Assembly: GCF_030268685.1 (NCBI RefSeq)
Contig: NZ_BSRQ01000014.1
Span: 50,235-114,234 of the forward strand
DNA from: Microtetraspora sp. NBRC 13810
Lineage (GTDB): Bacteria > Actinomycetota > Actinomycetes > Streptosporangiales > Streptosporangiaceae
DNA length: 64,000 nucleotides
Direction of reading: 5' to 3'
Part shown: in pieces, positions 57,385 through 64,000 of the stretch
How positions within the stretch are numbered: the stretch's first letter is position 1
How the letters are laid out: each line of letters starts with the position of its first letter
The notes under the pieces: model-generated
The model's database searches: none
What the model was told of the DNA's origin: nothing
The model's input: only the letters and a program-made list of their open reading frames with translations
Position numbers and translations under genes: made by a program

Positions 57385-57724
57385 TCAGCGCCTGCCTGTC
57401 CCGTTGCATTTCGTGCACTTGGCGCAACGCCGCCCGCTGTTTCGGCCGCGTCGTCGTCGATCTGGGTCAGGACCTGGTGATCGCCGCAGTGCAGCAGGAG
57501 CGGGCCGGGCACGCCGTGGCAGAAGACCGCCACCGGCCCGCGCCCGTTGAAGCCCCGGGTCCGTATCACGCCATCGCCGGGAAGGACCTCGACCCGTTCG
57601 GCCCGGGCGTAGAACGCCGACCTCTCGACATGGAGGGGCTGTGCTGGTCGAAGATGACCCTGAGATAGTCACCGGGCACCAGGGCGTGCGCGTCCATGCG
57701 GTGGCGAATGATTCGATCAGGCAT
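57385..57724 (-). pseudogene. Twice-frameshifted small protein with C-terminal zinc-knuckle
   Basis: Three frames join into one sensible reading: MPDRIIRHRMDAHALVPGDY and LRVIFDQHSP (ATG 57724, GGAG 8 bases upstream); then, shifted near 57630, YARAERVEVLPGDGVIRTRG and PVAVFCHGVPGPLLLHC; then, shifted near 57430, RRCAKCTKCNGTGRR and stop. The end with two CxxC-like pairs fits small actinobacterial zinc-binding proteins found beside such methyltransferases. Decay or sequence error. Confidence 0.55.
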
Positions 57725-57992
57725 CCAAAGGGCTCCGGCTGGTCGGCTGGGCGTTCCGGGAGGAGGGCCTTGGGCCCGCGGTGGGATGCGGGGCAGGTCC
57801 GCCCCCGGACGGGATCGCCTGCCCCCTCGGACAGTAGCCGGTGGCGGTCGTGGTCGCCCTGCGGACACAGAAGACGATCAGGGGTGGTGCGGGCGAGCCG
57901 GGACCCCTTTCGCTCGGTTTTACGCCTGACTTCGTTTGATGGGCGCTACCCGGCGACACCGGCCGGGCGACACGCGGGCGAAGGGTAACCAG

Positions 57993-58598
57993 ATGGACGA
58001 ATCGACACATGAAGGTCCGCCGAGCCGCAGGGCTTTCCTGTCCCACAGCCTGACGGCCGGGGCGGGGCTGGCCGCTCTGGGCAGCGCGGGACCCGGGGTG
58101 GCCGAGGCGCGGGCGGTCGTGGCCGATCCGCCGGAGACCCTGCCGATATCGCTGACAGTCAACGGGCGGCGGCGTACCCTGCGTGTCGACCCGCGTACCA
58201 GCCTGCTGGACACGCTGCGGAAGGATCTCGGGCTGACCGGTCCCAAGAAGGGATGCGGCCAGGGCGCGTGCGGCGCCTGCACGGTCCTCGTGGACGGCGG
58301 GCGCATCCTCTCCTGCCTGACCTTCGCGGTGATGTTCGCCGGCACCGAGGTGACCACGGTCGAGGGGCTCGCGGACGGGGACCGGCTGCACCCGGTCCAG
58401 CAGGCGTTCATCGACCACGACGGGTTCCAGTGCGGCTTCTGTACCTCCGGGCAGGTCGTCTCGGCCGTCGGCCTGCTCGGGGAGAATCCCCGGCCGTCCC
58501 GCGAGGAGATCAGGGAGCTGATGAGCGGGAACATCTGCCGCTGCGCCGCCTACCCCAACATCGTCGACGCGGTCGAGTCGGCCGCGAAAGGACGGTGA
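57993..58598 (+). CDS. Molybdenum hydroxylase small subunit with Tat signal (PaoA-like)
   Basis: 201 residues. Twin-arginine signal SRRAFLSHSLTAGAGLAALG, then two [2Fe-2S] motifs: KKGCGQGACGACTVLVDG and FQCGFCTSGQVVSAVG with GNICRCAAYPNIV. Signal plus order match PaoA, the exported small subunit of the E. coli periplasmic aldehyde oxidoreductase. ATG at 57993 has AAGGG 8 bases upstream. Paralogue of the gene at 30086, which lacks the signal. Confidence 0.95.
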   Translation: MDESTHEGPPSRRAFLSHSLTAGAGLAALGSAGPGVAEARAVVADPPETLPISLTVNGRRRTLRVDPRTSLLDTLRKDLGLTGPKKGCGQGACGACTVLVDGGRILSCLTFAVMFAGTEVTTVEGLADGDRLHPVQQAFIDHDGFQCGFCTSGQVVSAVGLLGENPRPSREEIRELMSGNICRCAAYPNIVDAVESAAKGR

Positions 58599-58600
58599 CC

Positions 58601-59572
58601 GTGCTCCCCTTCCACTACACGCGCGCAGGTGACATCGCCGAGGCGCTGCGGATCCTCTCCCGGGACGAGGGTGCCACCCTCATCGCGGGGGGCACCGATC
58701 TGGTCACTCTGATGCGAGACGGGATCAGGGCGGCCTCGCATCTGGTAGACGTGAACGGGCTGGGCCTGGACGAGATCCACTGGCTGCCGGAGGGCGGCGT
58801 GCGTATCGGCGCGCTGTGCCGCAACGCGGTGGACGACGCCCGGCTGCGCCGGGAGTACCCGGTGCTGGCCGAGGCTCTGCGCTCCGGGGCGTCGCCGCAG
58901 ATCCGCAACCGGGCCAGTGTCGGCGGCAACCTGCTGCAGCAGACGCGTTGCACGTACTTCCGGCTGCCCGAGTTCGCCTGCAACCGGCGGACCCCGGGGG
59001 CGGGCTGCTCGGCCATCGAGGGCGACAGCCACCTCCAGGCGATCTTCGGGGCGAGCCCGCAGTGCACCGCCGTGCACCCGTCGGACTTCTCCGTCGCGTT
59101 GCAGGCGCTGGACGCGGTCGTGCTGACCGAGGGGACGAGGGGGCGGCGCAGGATCCCCGTCGACGACTTCTTCCGGCTGCCGGGAACCACCCCGCACCTG
59201 ACGACCGAGCTGCGCCGCGACGAGCTGGTGGTGGGGGTGGAGCTGCCCGGTGGTCCCCTCGCGGCCCGTTCGCATTACGTGAAGTTCCGCGAGCGCGCCT
59301 CCTACGCCTTCGCCCTGGTCTCGGCCGCTGTGGCGGTGGAGGTGCGCGGCGGGACGGTGCGTTCGGCCAGGGTCGCGCTCGGCGGTGTGGCGGCCAAGCC
59401 CTGGCGTTCGCCGGCCGCCGAGGAGGCCCTGATCGGCCGCCCTCTCGACGAAGAGGCCGCCGCCGCCGCGGGTGACGCCGCGGCGCGCGGCGCACGGCCG
59501 CAGCGGCACAACGGGTACAAGGTCGAGCTGGTCAGGCGCGTCGTGCGCCAGGCCCTGAGCGAGCTGGGGTGA
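58601..59572 (+). CDS. Molybdenum hydroxylase FAD subunit (PaoB-like)
   Basis: 323 residues. LIAGGTDLVTLMRDG and SVGGNLLQQTRCTYF for FAD; the [4Fe-4S]-type Cys set is in TRCTYF, FACNRRTPGAGCSA and SPQCTAVHP. GTG 58601 has AAAGGA 8 bases upstream; a GTG at 58595 overlapping the previous stop is too close. Close paralogue of 30673-31665. Lacks a signal itself and would be exported by hitch-hiking with the Tat subunit. Confidence 0.94.
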   Translation: MLPFHYTRAGDIAEALRILSRDEGATLIAGGTDLVTLMRDGIRAASHLVDVNGLGLDEIHWLPEGGVRIGALCRNAVDDARLRREYPVLAEALRSGASPQIRNRASVGGNLLQQTRCTYFRLPEFACNRRTPGAGCSAIEGDSHLQAIFGASPQCTAVHPSDFSVALQALDAVVLTEGTRGRRRIPVDDFFRLPGTTPHLTTELRRDELVVGVELPGGPLAARSHYVKFRERASYAFALVSAAVAVEVRGGTVRSARVALGGVAAKPWRSPAAEEALIGRPLDEEAAAAAGDAAARGARPQRHNGYKVELVRRVVRQALSELG

Positions 59573-61776
59573 CCGTGGCGATCGGAGAGCCGGTCCGCAG
59601 GGTGGAGGCCAGGGACAAGGTCACGGGGGGTGCCCGCTACACCGAGGACGTACGGGCCGCCGACACCGCGTACGCGGCGCTGGTGGGCAGCGCGATCTCG
59701 GCGGGGAGGGTGCGGAGTATCGACGCCCGGCAGGCCGAGCGGGCTCCGGGCGTGCTGACGGTGATCACGCACACCAACCGGCCGGACTTCGCTGCGCAAC
59801 CGCCCACCCCGTACACCGCCGAGGGGCGGATGCCGCTGGCGGATGACCGGATCCATTACGCCGGGCAGTACATCGCCGTGGTGGTGGCGGAGACCCAGGA
59901 GCAGGCTGACCACGCCGCCACCCTGGTCCAGGCCGACTACCAGCGGACGAGCCCGGTGCCGACCCTGGACGCGGCTCTGCCCGCCGCCTACATCCCGCGC
60001 CAGAACGGGCTGGTGCGGTTCCCCTCGGAGTATCGGCGGGGGCACGCCGAGACCGCGCTGGCCGCCTCTCCCGTACGGCTGGAGCAGGAATACCGCACGG
60101 CCACGCTCAGCCACGCCCCGATGGAACCCTCCTCGACGCTGGCTTACTGGGAGGGCGACCGGCTGACGATCTACGACTCCTCCCAGGCCGTGCACACGCA
60201 CCGGGCCCTGGTCGCCACCGCCTTCGGCCTGCCCGAGGACCGGGTACGCATGATCTCCTCCTTCGTCGGGGGCGGGTTCGGCAACAAGTCCTTCGCCTGG
60301 CCGCACGTCTTCATCGCGCCGATGGCCGCCAGGGTGGTGCGCCGTCCGGTACGGGTGACGATCAGCCGCAAGCAGGTGTTCACCGGCACCGGCCACATGG
60401 CCGCAACCGTGCAGGCCGTACGGCTCGGCGCGGACCGGGAGGGACGCCTGCGCGCACTGATCCACGACAGCACGAACCAGACGTCGTTCATCGACGACCG
60501 GCAGGAGGGCGCCGCGGGCACCACGCCGTACATGTACGCCATTCCCGATGTGTACGCCAGGATGCGCGTGGCCAAGGTGAGCACCGGCACGGGCGGGGCG
60601 ATGCGCACCCCCGGGGACAGCGCGGGCGCGTTCGCGCTGGAGTCGGCGCTGGACGAGCTGGCCTACAAGATCGGCATGGACCCGGTGGAGTTGCGCCGCC
60701 GCAACCACGCCGACACCGACCCGGTCTCAGGGCGTCCGTGGAGCGGTAAACGGCTGCTGGCCTGTTACGAGCAGGCGGCGGAACGGTTCGGCTGGGACCG
60801 GCGGAAAGCCGAGCCCGGCTCCATGCGGGACGGCGACGACCTCGTCGGCTACGGCATGGCGGGCGGGCAGCGGATGGAGCACCAGAGCCGCGCGCGGGCC
60901 ACGGTGCACCTCTCCGACGAGGGAACCGCGGTGATCCGCAGCAGCACGGTGGAGATCGGCGGAGGCGGGTTGACCACGCTCAGCCAGGTCGCCGCGGAAG
61001 GGCTGGGGCTCCCGGTCGGGGCGGTGACCTTCGAGCACGGCGACACCGACCTGCCCGCCTCGTCGCCCACGTTCGGCTCGCTGACCTCTGGCAGTGCCGG
61101 TTCGGCGGTCAGGCTCGCGGCGCAGGACGCGCTTCGCGCCGCGATCGAGCTGGCGGTGGGCGACCGGCGGTCGCCCCTGCACGGCGCGGACCCCGACGAC
61201 GTAGTCGCCCACGAGAGCGGCCTGCGCCTGCGGGATCGGCCGGACAGGGCGGAGTCCTACCGCGAGCTGCTGCGCCGCAACCGGGTGAACAGCCTGCGCG
61301 GCGACGGCGACTTCCAGCCGGCCGGGGAGACGGCCGGGTACGCCATGGCGACCTTCGGCGCGCATTTCACCGAGGTGCGGATCAACCGCCACCTGCCCAG
61401 GGTCCGGGTGGTACGCCATGTCGCCGCGTTCTCCATCGGCCGCGTGCTCAATGCCAGAACGGCGCGCAACCAGGCGCAGGGTGGCATCATCATGCGGCTG
61501 GGCGCGGCCCTGATGGAGAGTCAGCGCCCGGACCCGGTCTCGGGCCGCTTCATCTCCCCCGCGCTGACCGACTACCACGTACCTGTCAACGCCGACATCG
61601 GGGAGGTCGACGTCCTCTTCGTCGGGGAACCGGATACCAACGCCAATCCGCTCGGGGCCAGAGGGCTCGGCGAGATCTCCGCGGTGGGGATCTGCGCGTC
61701 GGTCGCCAACGCCGTCTACCACGCCACGGGCAGGCGGGTCAGAAGCCTGCCGATCACCCCCGACAAGCTCCTGTGA
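59569..61776 (+). CDS. Molybdenum hydroxylase catalytic subunit (PaoC-like)
   Basis: 735 residues. VEARDKVTGGARYTEDVRAA start, YRTATLSHAPMEPSSTLAYW, Moco loops SSFVGGGFGNKSFAWP and MRTPGDSAGAFALES, and catalytic Glu in LGARGLGEISAVG. GTG overlaps the FAD subunit stop. Third gene of a complete small-FAD-large operon; a Moco-insertion chaperone (PaoD/XdhC) is absent. The Tat-type signal in the small subunit implies a folded complex outside the membrane. Substrate is probably an aldehyde (inference). Confidence 0.94.
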   Translation: MTVAIGEPVRRVEARDKVTGGARYTEDVRAADTAYAALVGSAISAGRVRSIDARQAERAPGVLTVITHTNRPDFAAQPPTPYTAEGRMPLADDRIHYAGQYIAVVVAETQEQADHAATLVQADYQRTSPVPTLDAALPAAYIPRQNGLVRFPSEYRRGHAETALAASPVRLEQEYRTATLSHAPMEPSSTLAYWEGDRLTIYDSSQAVHTHRALVATAFGLPEDRVRMISSFVGGGFGNKSFAWPHVFIAPMAARVVRRPVRVTISRKQVFTGTGHMAATVQAVRLGADREGRLRALIHDSTNQTSFIDDRQEGAAGTTPYMYAIPDVYARMRVAKVSTGTGGAMRTPGDSAGAFALESALDELAYKIGMDPVELRRRNHADTDPVSGRPWSGKRLLACYEQAAERFGWDRRKAEPGSMRDGDDLVGYGMAGGQRMEHQSRARATVHLSDEGTAVIRSSTVEIGGGGLTTLSQVAAEGLGLPVGAVTFEHGDTDLPASSPTFGSLTSGSAGSAVRLAAQDALRAAIELAVGDRRSPLHGADPDDVVAHESGLRLRDRPDRAESYRELLRRNRVNSLRGDGDFQPAGETAGYAMATFGAHFTEVRINRHLPRVRVVRHVAAFSIGRVLNARTARNQAQGGIIMRLGAALMESQRPDPVSGRFISPALTDYHVPVNADIGEVDVLFVGEPDTNANPLGARGLGEISAVGICASVANAVYHATGRRVRSLPITPDKLL

Positions 61777-61995
61777 CGATCCGCCGGTCAGCTCGTCCTC
61801 CGTTGTGGCCGATGCCGCCTTGGCCGGCGAACGCGAGGGCGTGGACTATCTCGCCGATTCTCAGACCGGGCGGGTAGGCCCACGGCCTGACGTCATGGTC
61901 GAAGGAGTTCGCGGCCCAGCTGCGGGAGGCGATCGAACGGCACGTGGCCGGCCGTAGGATGACGCCGCCGCCGGCGGCGCTGAGCTGGGAGAGTT
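61777..61995. other. Intergenic remainder between operon end and P450 stump
   Basis: No gene supported. A short plus-strand frame (FAAQLREAIERHVAGRR, about 61908-61960) looks like debris and has no start. Confidence 0.45.
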
Positions 61996-62037
61996 GTCGG
62001 GCCGGTCGAACGGCAGCGTGGGGGGCGTACTCGTCAT
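61996..62037 (-). pseudogene. 5' stump of a cytochrome P450 coupled to the MerR gene
   Basis: The MerR stop overlaps an ATG as ATGA. From there MTSTPPTLPFDRPD is read, which is the opening of P450s that follow MerR genes in actinomycetes; afterwards the sequence loses all P450 character. About 14 of roughly 400 codons remain. Confidence 0.45.
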
Positions 62038-62876
62038 GGCGCGGGTGCCTCTCCGTGGGGGCCGGATGTCTTCCGGGGTTCGGCGGGTTCGGGCGTTCTC
62101 CGGGATCGACCGGGCGGCTCTCCGTGGGCCATGAGCCGGACCGCCTGCCGTATGACCTCGGCCTGGGCGGGGGACAGGTCGTCGAGGAAGGGGTCGAGCG
62201 CCTCGACCTCCCAGTCGACCGGGCTCTGATCGGAGACGGAGATCAGGTGCGTGGTGGTGAACTCGGCGAGGGTCGCGGCCAGCGGCGCGATTCTGGGGTC
62301 GTCCCGGCCGGCGTCCGAGAGGTCGTCGAGGAGGCGGTAGAAGTCGTGGCCGCGTGCCGTCAGGTCCGGGTCGGCGGCCAGCTTCGCGAACATCGAGGAG
62401 GCGTGGTCCCGTTCGCCCGGCGGCGCGGCGGTGTCCATCAGGATCAGCAGGTCGCGGTCCCAGGCCGCCGCCTTCGACGCCGGGATGTCCACCTCGCGGA
62501 GGAAGGCCACCAGGTCGGGCGAGGCGGTGTCGTCCAGGCCGAGCGTCCCCGCCTCGGCCCGGGTGAGCAGCTCGGCGAGCCGGGAACGCCGCAGCCGGAT
62601 CTCCTGCTCCTGCCTGGCCAGGCCGGCGTCGATCTCCAGCAGGATCTCGGGCAGCTCCCTGCCCTGGTCGTCCACGACGGTGTCGCGCACCTCGTCCAGG
62701 CTCAGTCCCAGTGCGACGAGACGGCGGACGCGGGCGAGGGCGATCGCGTCGCGCATGCCGTACTCGCGGTAGCCGTTGGCGCGGCGGGGCGGTTCCGGCA
62801 GGACGCCCTGGTGGTGGTAGTGGCGCACCGTCCGGGTCGAGACCCCCAGCAGTGCGGCGAGTTCTCCGATCCGCAT
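62034..62876 (-). CDS. MerR-family transcriptional regulator
   Basis: 280 residues. MRIGELAALLGVSTRTVRHYHHQGVL and NGYREYGMRDAIALARVRRLVALG form the MerR helix-turn-helix and hinge; a long coiled part LPEILLEIDAGLARQEQEIRLR follows, then a helical effector domain. The N-terminus carries the Tyr-His-His type linker usual for drug-type MerR proteins. The promoter has the family's 19-base spacer. The ATG sits 7 bases past the -10, so the mRNA is probably leaderless. It used to be coupled to a P450, now lost. Confidence 0.93.
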   Translation of the reverse strand: MRIGELAALLGVSTRTVRHYHHQGVLPEPPRRANGYREYGMRDAIALARVRRLVALGLSLDEVRDTVVDDQGRELPEILLEIDAGLARQEQEIRLRRSRLAELLTRAEAGTLGLDDTASPDLVAFLREVDIPASKAAAWDRDLLILMDTAAPPGERDHASSMFAKLAADPDLTARGHDFYRLLDDLSDAGRDDPRIAPLAATLAEFTTTHLISVSDQSPVDWEVEALDPFLDDLSPAQAEVIRQAVRLMAHGEPPGRSRRTPEPAEPRKTSGPHGEAPAP

Positions 62877-62882
62877 GCCCCC

Positions 62883-62913
62883 AGTTAAGACCTTGCCGTC
62901 GCGTCAACGTCAA
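62883..62913 (-). promoter_or_regulatory. MerR-type promoter with 19-base spacer
   Basis: Read on the minus strand: TTGACG (62913-62908), a 19-base spacer, TTAACT (62888-62883). A second TTGACG follows the first directly. A 19-base spacer is the hallmark of promoters that MerR proteins activate by DNA twist. Confidence 0.6.
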
Positions 62914-62948
62914 ACGGGCGCATCATGAACGGCCCTCCTGCAAGAACG

Positions 62949-63050
62949 CTGTAACGCCCCCGGCCGGGTCTTACAGGGCGGCCCCGTCGCGGGCCGGGGG
63001 AGGCACGGCGGCGACGCGTGACCCCGGACGCCGTTACAGCGCCGCTACAG
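62949..63050. promoter_or_regulatory. TTACAG-type sites before the secreted protein gene
   Basis: CTGTAA (62949-62954) and TTACAG (62971-62976) form an inverted pair; TTACAG (63034-63039) and CTACAG (63045-63050) form a direct pair with 11-base pitch. The spacing fits a dimeric regulator of OmpR type. No experiment or partner regulator supports it here. Confidence 0.4.
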
Positions 63051-63128
63051 GCGACTTGGAGCGGCGTCGATCACGCTCCTGGTGTCCGCAACACACGGCG
63101 TACACCGCCTCCCCCTGGAGAGACTCCG

Positions 63129-64000
63129 ATGAACCGCAGACTTCTCGCCCGCGCCGCCCTGGCGACGCTGACCACCACGTTCGCGGCCGGCCTGATCGCC
63201 GCCCCCGCGCACGCCGCGGGCCCCGGCCCCACCCCCGCCCCGCAGGCCAGCGACGTGAACGCGGCCAGGGCCCTCGCCGCGTGCGACCCGCAGGGCACCA
63301 CCTCGTCCGACGCGTCGGTGGCCACCCGGCTCAACGCCACCCTCGGGGCCAAGATGCGCGGCTACATGTCCGCCTACCGCGTCTCCTGCGCCCGCATGGT
63401 GATCAAGGCGGTGTACGACCGGGGCCTGGACTCGCGTGCGGCGGTCATCGCGATCGCGACGACGATCGTCGAGACCAGCATCGACAACATCAGCGAGGAA
63501 CTCGACCACGACAGCCTGGGCCTGTTCCAGCAGCGCGCCAGCTGGGGAACGCGGGCCCAGCGGCTCGACCCCACCTGGTCGGCCAACGCGTTCCTGAACA
63601 AGATGATCTCGAAGTACCCGAACAACACCTGGAGGACGGCGCCGGTCGGCGAGGTGTGCCAGGCGGTCCAGGTGTCCGCCTACCCCGACCGCTACCAGCC
63701 GCAGGCCGCCGACGCGCAGCTCATCGTCAACGAGATCTGGCCCCTGGTCTCCACGCCGGTGGACGGCCGGTTGTATCGGGAGCCGGACGGGACGATCGCG
63801 GTGATTGTGGGTGGTGCTCCGGTTCGTTTCTCCAGCATGGCGGAGTTGACGGCGTCGGGGTATGGCAGTGCGGCGATTTCGGGGGTTCCGGCGGGGTGGT
63901 TGGGTCGGTTGCCGCAGGTTCCGCGTGATGGCAGTTTTCTGCGGAATGCGGGGAACGGTGGGATCTTCGTGGTGGTGGGGGGTGCGAAGTATGGGCTGAG
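63129..64000 (+). CDS. Secreted protein with lysozyme/peptidoglycan-type fold (partial, C-terminus outside window)
   Basis: Sec signal peptide RLLARAALATLTTTFAAGL and AAPAHAAGPG, then an extracellular helical domain (VIKAVYDRGLDSRAAVIAIA, ELDHDSLGLFQQRASWG, WSANAFLNKMISKYPNN) as in actinobacterial secreted proteins with a transglycosylase-like core. The segment from RLYREPDGTIAVIVGG on begins a repeat region with VRFSSMAEL, of the kind that binds ligands at the surface. ATG at 63129 with GGAGAGA just upstream. Cut at the window edge; the enzyme class is not certain. Confidence 0.75.
   Translation, partial: MNRRLLARAALATLTTTFAAGLIAAPAHAAGPGPTPAPQASDVNAARALAACDPQGTTSSDASVATRLNATLGAKMRGYMSAYRVSCARMVIKAVYDRGLDSRAAVIAIATTIVETSIDNISEELDHDSLGLFQQRASWGTRAQRLDPTWSANAFLNKMISKYPNNTWRTAPVGEVCQAVQVSAYPDRYQPQAADAQLIVNEIWPLVSTPVDGRLYREPDGTIAVIVGGAPVRFSSMAELTASGYGSAAISGVPAGWLGRLPQVPRDGSFLRNAGNGGIFVVVGGAKYGL

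Overview
The window is very GC-rich and uses GTG, TTG and 4-base stop/start overlaps freely. It carries two-component pairs, an ECF-type sigma factor, a Ser/Thr kinase fused to WD40 repeats, cytochrome P450, Tat and Sec secreted proteins and an FxSxx-COOH peptide cluster. This points to a soil actinomycete, most likely of the Streptosporangiaceae type (Nonomuraea, Streptosporangium and relatives). The genus is an inference from gene style, not a proven assignment. I see no rRNA or tRNA genes.

Layout. 1-4000: a MacAB-like export operon (ATPase cut by the window edge), a divergent lipoprotein and an OmpR-type two-component system; three copies of one 16-base motif tie their promoters together. 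4000-10640: assorted metabolic and regulatory genes, an orphan solute-binding lipoprotein with a membrane partner, and a SigE-type sigma factor with a membrane beta-propeller partner. 10670-13810: YiaA/B protein with a NarL-type two-component system and a hypothetical gene ending in a strong terminator. 13820-22000: a secreted pyroglutamyl-peptidase-like protein, then a zone with several broken genes (a twice-frameshifted membrane protein, a DUF5701 remnant, an MBL hydrolase with an internal deletion) and an NmrA-like reductase paired with an XRE regulator behind four 21-base operator repeats. 22000-29900: antiporter, hydrolase/HxlR and hydrolase/HTH divergent pairs with clear palindromic operators, CoA-binding protein, MarR, CPBP protease, and a DUF2269-like membrane protein behind a duplicated palindrome. 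30086-35145: a three-gene molybdenum hydroxylase operon followed by a P450. 35213-44908: Ser/Thr kinase-WD40 protein, a coupled NCS1 transporter/nitrilase pair, and a large DUF6493-like repeat protein.

45100-57730 is the most accessory part. It holds an FxSxx-COOH RiPP system: radical SAM/SPASM maturase FxsB, a coupled HExxH protein, the NB-ARC/TPR protein FxsT, a 64-residue precursor ending GFNSAL, and a downstream nSTAND1-TPR ATPase. Next to it lies a scrapyard of a peptidase fragment, a two-repeat type I-E CRISPR relic and a truncated Tn3 transposase, then a PIMT-like methyltransferase with a frameshifted zinc-knuckle gene.

57990-61776 is a second, Tat-exported molybdenum hydroxylase operon paralogous to the first. 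A MerR gene with a 19-base-spacer promoter and the stump of a lost P450 follow. The window ends in a secreted protein that runs off the edge. The leading candidate for a system worth study is the FxSxx cluster with its extra nSTAND1-TPR protein; the most surprising small signals are the CRISPR relic and the shared two-component motif.
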